Positions 1 to 7,935 of a stretch of DNA of 49,957 nt are shown in pieces. This stretch comes from Microcaldota archaeon (GTDB lineage Archaea > Micrarchaeota > Micrarchaeia > Micrarchaeales > Micrarchaeaceae), in the NCBI GenBank assembly GCA_028866715.1, contig JAGWHO010000008.1:1-49957 (forward strand). The letters run 5' to 3'. The notes below the pieces were generated by a model. That model was given only the letters and a program-made list of their open reading frames with translations. It was not told the origin of the DNA and ran no database searches. Both the position numbers and the translations under genes were made by a program. Within the stretch, counting starts at the first letter, position 1, and each line of letters starts with the position of its first letter.

Positions 1-438
1 AACTGCACCGAACCCTTTTTTGGATATAAACTACATGTGGGTGTTGATGCGACGACAGACAACCCGCTTGCATTCTTTATCCGGCCTGCAAACAAACACG
101 ACAAGAAAATGTTTGGTACTGTCTTTTCACACATCAAAGAGAACTTTCGATTGAGGTCGAAATCAAAATATCTCGCGGACTCAGCACTCGATTCCTCTGA
201 CGTACGAATGGAATTGCGATACGATGACGTAATTCCTTTAGTTGCAACAAACGGTAGGGGCCACAGGCCATCTGAAATACCGAACGACCCAGAATACGCA
301 AATCGTTGGTCCGTAGAACGATTTTTCTCTCGACTGAAAGAGGTATTCGGTCTTTCAAAGAACAGGTTTGTCGGAATGAAGAAAGTTATGATGCATGTTT
401 ATTCGTGCATAATTGCGTATTTGATTGCCTATCTCTAA
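1..438 (+). CDS. DDE transposase, C-terminal part (cut by window edge)
   Basis: The frame is open from base 1, so the N-terminus lies outside the window. The first visible Met codon is at 37, but reading from base 1 gives a continuous 145-residue tail. It looks like an IS4/IS5-type DDE transposase: a GYKLHVGVDA strand with the segment that normally precedes the second Asp, LADSALDS (probable second catalytic Asp), and RWSVERFFSRLKE, which carries the catalytic Glu of the family signature. The C-terminus is hydrophobic and ends in a normal TAA. I cannot tell whether the whole element is intact, and I see no clear terminal inverted repeat between 439 and 573. It is the only insertion-sequence protein in the window. 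Confidence 0.75.
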   Translation, partial: NCTEPFFGYKLHVGVDATTDNPLAFFIRPANKHDKKMFGTVFSHIKENFRLRSKSKYLADSALDSSDVRMELRYDDVIPLVATNGRGHRPSEIPNDPEYANRWSVERFFSRLKEVFGLSKNRFVGMKKVMMHVYSCIIAYLIAYL

Positions 439-573
439 GGCAAATGTGGGGTTGAAATGATTAGAAAACTGTCTTCGGCGATAAAAATGTAAATGTCAAG
501 TCCCTAGTCGTCAAAGAAAGGAAACCAATAAAAAGAGTGCTAGTTAATAGCTATTGGCGACACGGTGTAAGGG
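439..573. other. intergenic region between transposase and smc
   Basis: This 135-base stretch holds no convincing ORF. It contains AT-rich tracts near 522-551 that could hold the smc promoter. The right end of the insertion sequence should lie here, but I could not pick out a terminal repeat without the left end, which is outside the window. Confidence 0.4.
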
Positions 574-3500
574 ATGCTTTACCTAGACAGCTTGATAATG
601 CACAATTTCAAGTCTTTCAAGCACGCAAACCTTAGGTTCGACAAGGGATTCAACTGCATTGTCGGCCCAAACGGGTCCGGCAAGTCGAATATCTGCGACG
701 CGCTTCTTTTTGTCCTTGGCGAAAGCTCTCTCAGGCGCATGAGAGTAACAGCCTCGCAGCAGCTCATAAACAATGCGGCGAAGCCCAAGAAAGAGGATGG
801 CACCAAGAGGGCTTACGTGAAGCTCACGCTCTCGGGCAAGGAGCCGATAGAGCTGATGAGGGTCATAAAGTCGAACAACAAGATAGGGTACAGGCTCAAC
901 GGCAAGCGGGCGAGCAGGCAGGACCTCCTAGAGGTGCTCAAGGCAAACAAGAGCGAGATAAGCGAGATCAACACCGTCACTCAGGGGGAGATAAACACGC
1001 TCCTGGGCCTCAATGCACGAGAGAGAAGGGAACTCATAGACGTAGCTGCCGGAATCAAGGAGTTCAACGACAAGAAGGCATCCGCACTGAAGGAGCTCGA
1101 GAAAGTCGAGACGAAGATAAACGAAGCAGACATAATGCTGAACGAGCGCGTAGGCTTCATGAGGGAACTGGAGAAGGAGAAGAAGGACGCAGAGAAATAT
1201 ATCGAGCTCACAAATTCGATAAAGAACATAACGTACACGGTCCTCAAGGAGCGAGAGATAAGCCTGTCCTCGGAATACGAGAAGGTAATCGCAACGATAA
1301 AATCCAAGGAGGCCACAAAGACCGAGGCGGAAAACAACGTCAGGTCGCTTGATGCGCAGGTGGAGGCGCTTTCGAAGGAACGCGAAAAGATATCGAAGGC
1401 CCTGAACGAAAGGTCAATGGAGGTAAGCTCCACCAACAAAATCCTCGAGGAGCTCAACAAGAACATAGCGGTCAAGGAGGCCAACCTGAATTCCACCAAG
1501 GAGAAGGTCCGCGAACTGGAGAACAACATCGCAGTCATGGAAAGCGAGAAATCAAGGCTTCAATCCGAGATAAAGGCCAACGGCGACGCGATCGGCGCGC
1601 TGAAGACCGAGCTCGAGCAGAAGATAAAGGCGCTTGGCTCGAAAGAGGATATCGTATCGTCTGATGAGAACGTGATGCTAGGGAAGTTCAGCGCTAACCA
1701 GGCGAGGATCGATGAACTGGAACAGGAGCTATCGTATGTGTCAAACTCTATGCTGCAGACATCTTTCGAGATCGAGAACCTTAACAAGGCGAAAGCGGAT
1801 GCAAACAATGCGATTACGAAGCACTCGCAAGAAATAAGCTCAAAAGAAGCTGATAATTCGGCAAGCGATGCGAAGCTCAAGGATGTCTTGAAGAAAATAG
1901 AATCTGAAAAGAAGTCGCTCAACACGGCGCTTGCAGAGGCAGATCAGCACAAGAAGAGGATAGACGCTGTTTACGCAGACAGCGTCAACATAAGGGAACA
2001 GATGGCCATGTCAGGCTCAGGCCCAGACAAGAGCGGAGACGTTCTGAAGAAAGGCATGCAAGACGGCTTCTTTGGCCGTGCATACGAGTTATGCTCATAC
2101 GACGACAAGTACAGCACAGCAGTCAGCGCCGCAGCGGCCAACAGGATGAACTACTTTGTCGTAGATTCGGCAGAGACTGCAAGCGCTGCAATAAAAATCC
2201 TAAAGTCGAAGAGCCTTGGAAGGGCATCGTTCATACCGCTAAAGGACATCAGCGTGAGGGACGATGTCGCGCAGGGGCTTGTCCCGCTTATAAAATTCAT
2301 AAAGTTTGAAAAGAGATACGAGAAGGCATTCTCGTATATTTTCTCCAACACCTATCTTGTGGACAGCATAGAGGCTGCAAAGAAGCAGGGCTTCGGCAGG
2401 CACAGGTTCGTGACGCTTGAGGGCGAACTCGTCGAACAGTCCGGCGTCATAACAGGGGGAACGCTCAAGGCATTCCAGCCAATGCATGTATTGGAATCGA
2501 AGTTCAAGAAGCTAGAGGATGAGAGGAAGGCGCTGCTCTCCCTCATAGACGAATCAAATGCAGATATCGACAAGGCAAGAAGGTCAATCGCAGCCCTCCA
2601 GGCAGAGGAATCTGCCATAGGGACAGCGTTGAAGTACAGCGCAGAGGCCGTAGAGTCCTCGAAGAAGGAAGTCTCAGAGATAAAGAAGAGCATATCATCA
2701 TACGAGCTCAAGGCCGGCGTATTGGAGAAGCAGATAAGCGAGCTCAAGTCAAAGGAGAAAGAGCTCTCTAAGTCCGTAAGCGCGATAAAGGCCGAGAACG
2801 AGAAAATCTCATCCAACGCCAGCTCCGGAGAGCAGGGCCAGAAGCGCAAGGCAAACAAGGAGGAGATAGCAAAGATAAAGGCGCTCAGGGACGAGGCAGA
2901 GCAGCTCAAGATAAAGATTGCAACGATGTCTAAGGAGCACGAGCTCCAGCAGAAGCGCGTATCCGAGATAGAAGCGCAGATAAAGCAGGAATCGGCAAAG
3001 TCCAAGGCCCTCAAGAAGGACATATCCATTCTCGACAACGAGGTGATAGAGGAGGGCAAGAAGCGCACAGAGATGCGTGAGAAGATAAGCAGCCACGATG
3101 CAAAGTCGGCCGCTATCTACAAGCAGCTCCAAGAGCTAGAGGCGAAGATGTCTGATGTGGCAATGGAGAAGGGCAAGATCTCCAGCGGCCAGGACAGGCT
3201 GAACCGCGATCTCATCGAATTAGAATCGAGCAAGGCGCAGCTCAATACGAGGCTCGGAGACATAAAGGCGGAGCTTCTCTCGTACACCAGCTCCACCCTG
3301 ATAAATGGCAAGAGGTTGGAGGAGCTGGAGAGGGAGCTCACGATAGCAAAGCACGATGCAGAGCAGCTTGGCGCAGTCAACATGAAAGCACCAGAGATAT
3401 ACGAGCTCAAGAAGAAGGACGTTGACTCCGCGCAGCAGAAGCTGGCTACGCTCGAGCACGAGAAGGATTCAGTCCTATCAATGATAACAGAGATAGAGTC

Positions 3501-3987
3501 CAAGAAGCTCAGCATATTCAACGAGACGCTCAAGAGCGTGGACGAGAACTTCAAGAAGTTATACAGCTACATCTTCGACGGTTCGGCATACCTGCACCTA
3601 GACAATCCGCAGGAGCCGTTCAATTCAGGGCTCACGATAAAGATAACATCGGCAAAGAACAAGGACAGGGCGTCGGAACTCCTGTCAGGAGGCGAGAAAT
3701 CTCTGCTTATGCTCATACTGATATTCGCGATACAGACGAGGAACCCGATGTCGTTCTACATCTTCGACGAGATCGACACATCGTTAGATAAGGAGAACGC
3801 CAAGAAGCTCTCCAATCTGCTAAAGGAGCTGAGCTCAAGGTCGCAGATCGTGGTAGTCAGCCACAACGACTCGCTCATATCCTCGGCAGGCACGGCCATC
3901 GGGGTCGCGCACAGGGAAGGGGAATCCCAGGTCGTTGGCGTCCAGCTCACAGCTAAGGAGAGCGTTCCGACACTTCAGCAGAAGTAG
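574..3987 (+). CDS. smc: chromosome segregation protein SMC
   Basis: This encodes a 1137-residue SMC ATPase, which dimerises and organises chromosomal DNA. Walker A is GPNGSGKS at residues 31-38. Two long Lys/Glu-rich coiled coils flank a hinge at roughly residues 480-600, where Gly-rich segments such as DGFFGRAYEL occur. The ABC signature LLSGGEKSL lies near residue 1035, and Walker B (FYIFDEID) near 1060 is followed by the D-loop and the SHND switch His. Length and domain order are normal for prokaryotic SMC. In many archaea scpA follows smc. Here the next gene is a signal peptidase 8 bases away, so the kleisin genes must be elsewhere or absent. The ATG at 574 gives the canonical N-terminus MLYLDSLIMHNFKSF. 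Confidence 0.97.
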   Translation: MLYLDSLIMHNFKSFKHANLRFDKGFNCIVGPNGSGKSNICDALLFVLGESSLRRMRVTASQQLINNAAKPKKEDGTKRAYVKLTLSGKEPIELMRVIKSNNKIGYRLNGKRASRQDLLEVLKANKSEISEINTVTQGEINTLLGLNARERRELIDVAAGIKEFNDKKASALKELEKVETKINEADIMLNERVGFMRELEKEKKDAEKYIELTNSIKNITYTVLKEREISLSSEYEKVIATIKSKEATKTEAENNVRSLDAQVEALSKEREKISKALNERSMEVSSTNKILEELNKNIAVKEANLNSTKEKVRELENNIAVMESEKSRLQSEIKANGDAIGALKTELEQKIKALGSKEDIVSSDENVMLGKFSANQARIDELEQELSYVSNSMLQTSFEIENLNKAKADANNAITKHSQEISSKEADNSASDAKLKDVLKKIESEKKSLNTALAEADQHKKRIDAVYADSVNIREQMAMSGSGPDKSGDVLKKGMQDGFFGRAYELCSYDDKYSTAVSAAAANRMNYFVVDSAETASAAIKILKSKSLGRASFIPLKDISVRDDVAQGLVPLIKFIKFEKRYEKAFSYIFSNTYLVDSIEAAKKQGFGRHRFVTLEGELVEQSGVITGGTLKAFQPMHVLESKFKKLEDERKALLSLIDESNADIDKARRSIAALQAEESAIGTALKYSAEAVESSKKEVSEIKKSISSYELKAGVLEKQISELKSKEKELSKSVSAIKAENEKISSNASSGEQGQKRKANKEEIAKIKALRDEAEQLKIKIATMSKEHELQQKRVSEIEAQIKQESAKSKALKKDISILDNEVIEEGKKRTEMREKISSHDAKSAAIYKQLQELEAKMSDVAMEKGKISSGQDRLNRDLIELESSKAQLNTRLGDIKAELLSYTSSTLINGKRLEELERELTIAKHDAEQLGAVNMKAPEIYELKKKDVDSAQQKLATLEHEKDSVLSMITEIESKKLSIFNETLKSVDENFKKLYSYIFDGSAYLHLDNPQEPFNSGLTIKITSAKNKDRASELLSGGEKSLLMLILIFAIQTRNPMSFYIFDEIDTSLDKENAKKLSNLLKELSSRSQIVVVSHNDSLISSAGTAIGVAHREGESQVVGVQLTAKESVPTLQQK

Positions 3988-3995
3988 GTGCTTAA

Positions 3996-5006
3996 TTGGC
4001 TAAGAGGACAAGGTCAAGAAACAAGACTGGCAGCCGCAGCAAGATAAAGACATGGCCGCTTTACATCGTGCTGGCGCTAGTGTTCGTGCTTTATTTCCTA
4101 TACCAGGGAGTTCCGGGCCTGTCTGGCATATTGGGCATATCGCTATTTGCGGTCATAATACTCATAATTGGCCTTGAATTTGCCGTCGGGGTAAAGGAAG
4201 AAGGCACGAAGAAAAACCTGATAGAGATAGCCATAGCAGTCGTCATAGTTGTAGCACTCTGGTTCTCGTTGCAGGCAGCGTTGAAGACGAGCACGCCGTT
4301 GGACGTTGTCCCGAGCTGCAGCATGCTGCCGTCTCTTCAGAGGGGCGACCTTGTGGTATTGCAGGGAGTCAACAGCGTCACGCAGCTTCATGCGCCAGTA
4401 ATCAACGTGACTTCATCGACATACAACGCCATGATCCGCAACATAGGCTCTGAAGAACTGTCGTGCGTTGCGTATTCGCAATCAAACGGCCAGCTGTTGA
4501 TATCGCCTAACGGGTACATGCTTCCGGGTTACACGGTAGGACTGTACAAGTCAAGCTACACAGGCGGTTATATAGTCCAGCAGCAGCCGGGAAGCCTCAT
4601 CCAGTACCAATGCGGCGTAGAGACGGTGAAGTTCAGCAACGGCACTGCAGGGAAAGAGGCAGCGCTCACGTCCCTGACCATAGCAAACACCACAATAGCC
4701 GGCGATAAGAACAATACGGTCGTCGTGTACAAGACAGTGCCGAACGACCTCTTCTACCAGATAGGCGACGCATACATCGTCCATAGGATATACGCGATAA
4801 TAAACGCAAGCGGCAGCCACTACGCGCTTACAAAAGGGGACAACAACCCTGGCTTGGACCTGCAGTACTCTAATTACCCGGCATCGCTTGCTGACATCCA
4901 GGGCAAGGTCGTTGCAAGCATACCATATCTGGGATACCTCAAGCTCATTCTCAGCGGCAGCTTCAGCGAGCCTTCGCAATGTTCCGGCACGCTCCAGAGC
5001 GGCTGA
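3996..5006 (+). CDS. signal peptidase I, archaeal S26B type, with a long insert
   Basis: This 336-residue membrane protease should cleave signal peptides outside the membrane. The N-terminus is basic, followed by about three hydrophobic segments (residues ~14-90). The catalytic box PSCSMLPSLQRGDLVV places the nucleophile at about Ser109. The second catalytic box (GDAYIVHRI) has His at about 263, and TKGDNNPGLD supplies the acidic residue. The Ser-Lys dyad of bacteria is replaced by the Ser/His/Asp set of S26B enzymes. About 150 residues separate Ser and His, far more than in usual S26B enzymes, so an extra domain sits between them. The start is TTG at 3996, with AGGTG five bases upstream. It follows smc by 8 bases. 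Confidence 0.85.
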   Translation: MAKRTRSRNKTGSRSKIKTWPLYIVLALVFVLYFLYQGVPGLSGILGISLFAVIILIIGLEFAVGVKEEGTKKNLIEIAIAVVIVVALWFSLQAALKTSTPLDVVPSCSMLPSLQRGDLVVLQGVNSVTQLHAPVINVTSSTYNAMIRNIGSEELSCVAYSQSNGQLLISPNGYMLPGYTVGLYKSSYTGGYIVQQQPGSLIQYQCGVETVKFSNGTAGKEAALTSLTIANTTIAGDKNNTVVVYKTVPNDLFYQIGDAYIVHRIYAIINASGSHYALTKGDNNPGLDLQYSNYPASLADIQGKVVASIPYLGYLKLILSGSFSEPSQCSGTLQSG

Positions 5007-5013
5007 ACATAAG

Positions 5014-5022
5014 GCTTTATAA
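5014..5022 (+). promoter_or_regulatory. TATA box for aspS
   Basis: The sequence CTTTATAAT lies about 53 bases before the aspS ATG. A GGTG ribosome-binding site is at 5062-5065. Together they suggest a short-leader transcript starting near 5045. Confidence 0.45.
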
Positions 5023-5070
5023 TCGCTAAGTCCATATCAGATACTGACTATAATCTCAGTTGGTGCGCTA

Positions 5071-6342
5071 ATGCCAGAAGTTGAAGTTCGCGGTTTCGTT
5101 GAAGAGATCCGCGATTTAGGAGGCCTCAAGTTCGTGCAGGTCCTTACTGGTGGCGGCCACAAGCAGATAACGATAAACAAGAACTCGATAGACCCGAAGA
5201 TGCTCAAGGATTTCGACAGCTTAACAAGGCAGTCGTGCATAAGGGTAATTGGCGAGGAGAAGCCGATGCCAAAGGGCAACGGCACCGAAGTCATACCAAA
5301 GTCGCTTGAGGTATTCACAATAGCGGCAACCCCCCTTCCTCTGGAACCTACGGGAAAAACCCCTGCAGACCCGGATACGAGATTCAGGTGGAGGTTCCTT
5401 GACCTTAGGGACGAGAAGAAGCACCTGATATTCAGGGTTGCCACCGATTTCGAGAAGATGACAAGAGATTATTTTGCAAAGCAGGACATGATTGAGATAC
5501 ACACGCCTAAGCTGCTTGGAGCGGCATCGGAAGGAGGCGCAGAGGTCTTCTCATTGCCGTACTTCGGCAGAGAGGCATATCTCGCCCAATCTCCTCAATT
5601 CTACAAGCAGATGGCCATATGCTCAGGCATGGAAAAGGTATTCGAGATAGCGCCTGTATTCAGGGCGGATCCATCGTTCACGTACAGGCACGTTACCGAG
5701 TTCATATCGCTTGACGTCGAGCTCGGATACATAAAATCGTACAAGGATGTCATGAAGTTTGAGGAGAAGTGGCTCAGGTACGTGATTGCAAAGCTCGAGA
5801 AGAAATGGGGCAATGAGGTAAAGCAGAAGCTCGGCGTGGGCATAGAGGTGCCAAAGACGCCGTTCCCAAAGATAAAGATAACACAAGCGTATGACATAAT
5901 AGAGCAGGCAGGTCTTCCGGTCGAACGTGGCGGGGACCTTAGCTCGGACGGCGAGAAAGAGATAGGCAAGTACGCAAAGGAGAAGCTCAACAGCGATTTC
6001 GTGTTCATAACGGATTATCCGTCAACCGTACGGCCATTTTACCACATGAGGCCTGAGAGGAACCAGAAGACAACCTACAGCTACGACCTGCTCTACAAGG
6101 GCCTCGAGATAACGACCGGGGCGCAGAGGGAGCACAGGCACGACAAGCTCAAGGCGCAGGCGGTAGAGAAAGGTCTCCAGATACACAACCTTGAGTTCTA
6201 TCTTGATTTCTTCAAGTACGGAGCGCCTCCGCATGGGGGCTTCGGATTCGGCGCAGCACGTATAATCATGCTGCTTTTGGGTCAGAAGAACGTGAAAGAG
6301 GTATCGTTCGTGCCAAGGGACCCCAAGACTCTGTTCCCCTAA
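5071..6342 (+). CDS. aspS: aspartyl-tRNA synthetase, archaeal class IIb
   Basis: This charges tRNA-Asp (possibly also tRNA-Asn; discrimination cannot be read here). It is 423 residues, normal for the archaeal type without the bacterial GAD insert. Residues 1-100 form the OB-fold anticodon domain. Motif 1 follows FRWRFLDLRD. Motif 2 (FRADPSFTYRHVTEF) starts near residue 197, and the C-terminus has the typical FVPRDP. Motif 3 near residue 389 reads GGFGFGAARIIM. The residue before the invariant Arg is Ala, where archaeal AspRS usually has Glu and bacterial AspRS has Asp. The ATG at 5071 has a good GGTG site. The gene stands alone between the signal peptidase and the ribosomal genes. Confidence 0.93.
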   Translation: MPEVEVRGFVEEIRDLGGLKFVQVLTGGGHKQITINKNSIDPKMLKDFDSLTRQSCIRVIGEEKPMPKGNGTEVIPKSLEVFTIAATPLPLEPTGKTPADPDTRFRWRFLDLRDEKKHLIFRVATDFEKMTRDYFAKQDMIEIHTPKLLGAASEGGAEVFSLPYFGREAYLAQSPQFYKQMAICSGMEKVFEIAPVFRADPSFTYRHVTEFISLDVELGYIKSYKDVMKFEEKWLRYVIAKLEKKWGNEVKQKLGVGIEVPKTPFPKIKITQAYDIIEQAGLPVERGGDLSSDGEKEIGKYAKEKLNSDFVFITDYPSTVRPFYHMRPERNQKTTYSYDLLYKGLEITTGAQREHRHDKLKAQAVEKGLQIHNLEFYLDFFKYGAPPHGGFGFGAARIIMLLLGQKNVKEVSFVPRDPKTLFP

Positions 6343-6370
6343 TAGCCCGCTGCCGGCAGAAAGATAAAAG

Positions 6371-6380
6371 CTATATATAC
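6371..6380 (+). promoter_or_regulatory. TATA box for the L30e-S12-S7-EF-2 operon
   Basis: CTATATATAC lies 70-79 bases upstream of the L30e ATG, in the gap after aspS. It is the only strong TATA sequence before the four-gene translation operon, so it is the probable operon promoter, with a leader of roughly 45 bases. Confidence 0.5.
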
Positions 6381-6449
6381 TTTTCCCTGCCAATATTATC
6401 ATCGGTAAGTCTTCCTTTTTACGGTCGTCTTATCAGCAAGTGAAATTCA

Positions 6450-6752
6450 ATGGCAGACTTGGCAAACGACATACGTTTAGCTGTGGACAGCGGCGAGGTA
6501 GCCGTCGGCCTCAACAAGGCGCTTGACTCTGTCAAGGACCACACCTCAAAGACGCTGGTAATAGCCTCGACCAACAAGAAGGAAACGCTTGAAGACGTGA
6601 ACCACGTAGCTAAGATAGCGAACGTCCGTGTTCTGAAATTCAACGGGACATCGATGGACCTAGGAGCCGTATGCGGGAAGCCGTTCTCAGTCTCAGTGCT
6701 CTCGATACTAAAGCCAGGTAACTCTAACATACTAAAAGAAAATTACGAATGA
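6450..6752 (+). CDS. rpl30e: ribosomal protein L30e
   Basis: This is a 100-residue L7Ae/L30e-family large-subunit protein. The family pattern is clear: an N-terminal helix (LANDIRLAVDSGEVAVGLNKAL), then VIASTNKKETLEDVNHVAKIA, then a conserved NGTSMDLGAVCGKPF segment. Length matches archaeal L30e. In many archaea the order is rpoH-rpoB-rpoA'-rpoA''-rpl30e-nusA-rps12-rps7-EF. Here the polymerase genes and nusA are missing around it and S12 follows after 7 bases. Confidence 0.92.
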   Translation: MADLANDIRLAVDSGEVAVGLNKALDSVKDHTSKTLVIASTNKKETLEDVNHVAKIANVRVLKFNGTSMDLGAVCGKPFSVSVLSILKPGNSNILKENYE

Positions 6753-6759
6753 TGATAAT

Positions 6760-7188
6760 ATGCCAAACGGAGAATTCGCAGCAAGAAAGCTTGTACGACA
6801 GAGAAAGCATCAGCGCCTTCTGAAAAAGACATACAAGAGAAAGCTGTTCAAGCTCAAGGACAAGTACGACCCGATGGGCACTGTTCCAAGGGCAAAGGCT
6901 CTAGTTTTGCAGAAGATAGCGGTAGGGCAGAAGCAACCGCACTCAGGCCAGATAAAGGGCGTCAAGGTCCAACTCATAAAGAACGGCGCGGTTGTGGGCG
7001 CATTCACGCCCCATGACGGCGCAATCGGATTCATTGACGAGCACGACGAGGTCACCATAGAGGGAATGGGAGGTTCCCAGAGAGGCCAGATGGGATGCAT
7101 CCCAGGCTGGAAGTACAAGGTCATAGAGGTCAATGGAGTAAACCTCGACATGGTAAGAACGGGCAGAAAGGAGAAGCCTAAGAGATGA
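6760..7188 (+). CDS. rps12: ribosomal protein S12 (uS12)
   Basis: This 142-residue decoding-centre protein of the small subunit has the archaeal/eukaryotic S12 pattern: a basic N-terminus, MGTVPRAKALVLQKIAVGQKQPHSGQIKGVKVQL with the conserved QP/S region, then DGAIGFIDEHDEVTIEGMGG and a basic tail. It lies 7 bases after L30e and 6 bases before S7, in one operon. A GATGAT sequence ahead of the ATG may serve as ribosome-binding site. Confidence 0.96.
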   Translation: MPNGEFAARKLVRQRKHQRLLKKTYKRKLFKLKDKYDPMGTVPRAKALVLQKIAVGQKQPHSGQIKGVKVQLIKNGAVVGAFTPHDGAIGFIDEHDEVTIEGMGGSQRGQMGCIPGWKYKVIEVNGVNLDMVRTGRKEKPKR

Positions 7189-7194
7189 TGATTT

Positions 7195-7923
7195 ATGGCA
7201 GAAGAGCAGGCTAACGTTGTTGTTCAAGATGCATCAAAAGCAGACACGTCAGCGGCTGCAAAAGCTCCTAGGAAGAGAGCTGCTGCCAAGCCCTCTGCAA
7301 TGTCAGAGACAAAGATTGGCGAAGGCATCAAGCTATTCGGCAAGTATGATTACAATGTAGAAGTGGCCGATATCAGCCTGAGGAACTACATAAACCTCAG
7401 GCCTATGGTTTACCCTGCTTCTTACAGAAGGACAAGCCAGAAACCGTACTCAAAGGCGGAGCTCAACATTGTAGAGAGATTGGCAAACGCCATGATGAGG
7501 GGAGGCACAGGAGGCAAGATAGGGGGCCACGTCATAAGAACAAAGGGAAGGCTTCAGGGCAAGAAGCTCAAGGTCGTCCAGATCATAGAACAGGCGTTTG
7601 ACAAGATAGCGCAGCAGACCGGAAAGAATCCGCTTCAGGTTTACATAAGGGCCCTTGAGAACAGCGCTCCTATCGAGGACACCACAAGAGTCGTATATGG
7701 AGGAATATCCTCTAACGTCGCTGTGGACATCAGCGCGTCTAGAAGGCTCGACACGGCGCTCAGGAACATAGCGATGGCGGCGGTAATAAGCGCATTCGGC
7801 ACCAAGAGGAACCTTTCAGACGCTCTTGCGACAGAGATAACGATGGCGGCTAACCTCGATGTCAACTCTTACGCTGTCAAGCGCAAGAACGAGATAGAGC
7901 GCATGGCAAGAAGCGCAAAGTAA
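7195..7923 (+). CDS. rps7: ribosomal protein S7 (uS7) with Ala/Lys-rich N-terminal extension
   Basis: This 242-residue protein nucleates assembly of the small-subunit head. The conserved core begins near residue 38 (KLFGKYDYNVEVADISLRNY) and includes RLANAMMRGGTGGKIGGHVI, PLQVYIRALENSAPIEDT and the C-terminal SYAVKRKNEIERMARSAK. The first ~35 residues (AEEQANVVVQDASKADTSAA and on) are low-complexity Ala/Lys/Ser, longer than usual. The gene ends 12 bases before EF-2. Confidence 0.96.
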   Translation: MAEEQANVVVQDASKADTSAAAKAPRKRAAAKPSAMSETKIGEGIKLFGKYDYNVEVADISLRNYINLRPMVYPASYRRTSQKPYSKAELNIVERLANAMMRGGTGGKIGGHVIRTKGRLQGKKLKVVQIIEQAFDKIAQQTGKNPLQVYIRALENSAPIEDTTRVVYGGISSNVAVDISASRRLDTALRNIAMAAVISAFGTKRNLSDALATEITMAANLDVNSYAVKRKNEIERMARSAK

Positions 7924-7935
7924 TAGCTGGTTTGT

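Noticed and set aside
2352-3068. 238-codon open frame on the minus strand inside smc
   Set aside because: Shadow of the coiled-coil part of SMC: Ser/Phe/Leu-rich complement of Lys/Glu codons. No ribosome-binding site and no family pattern.
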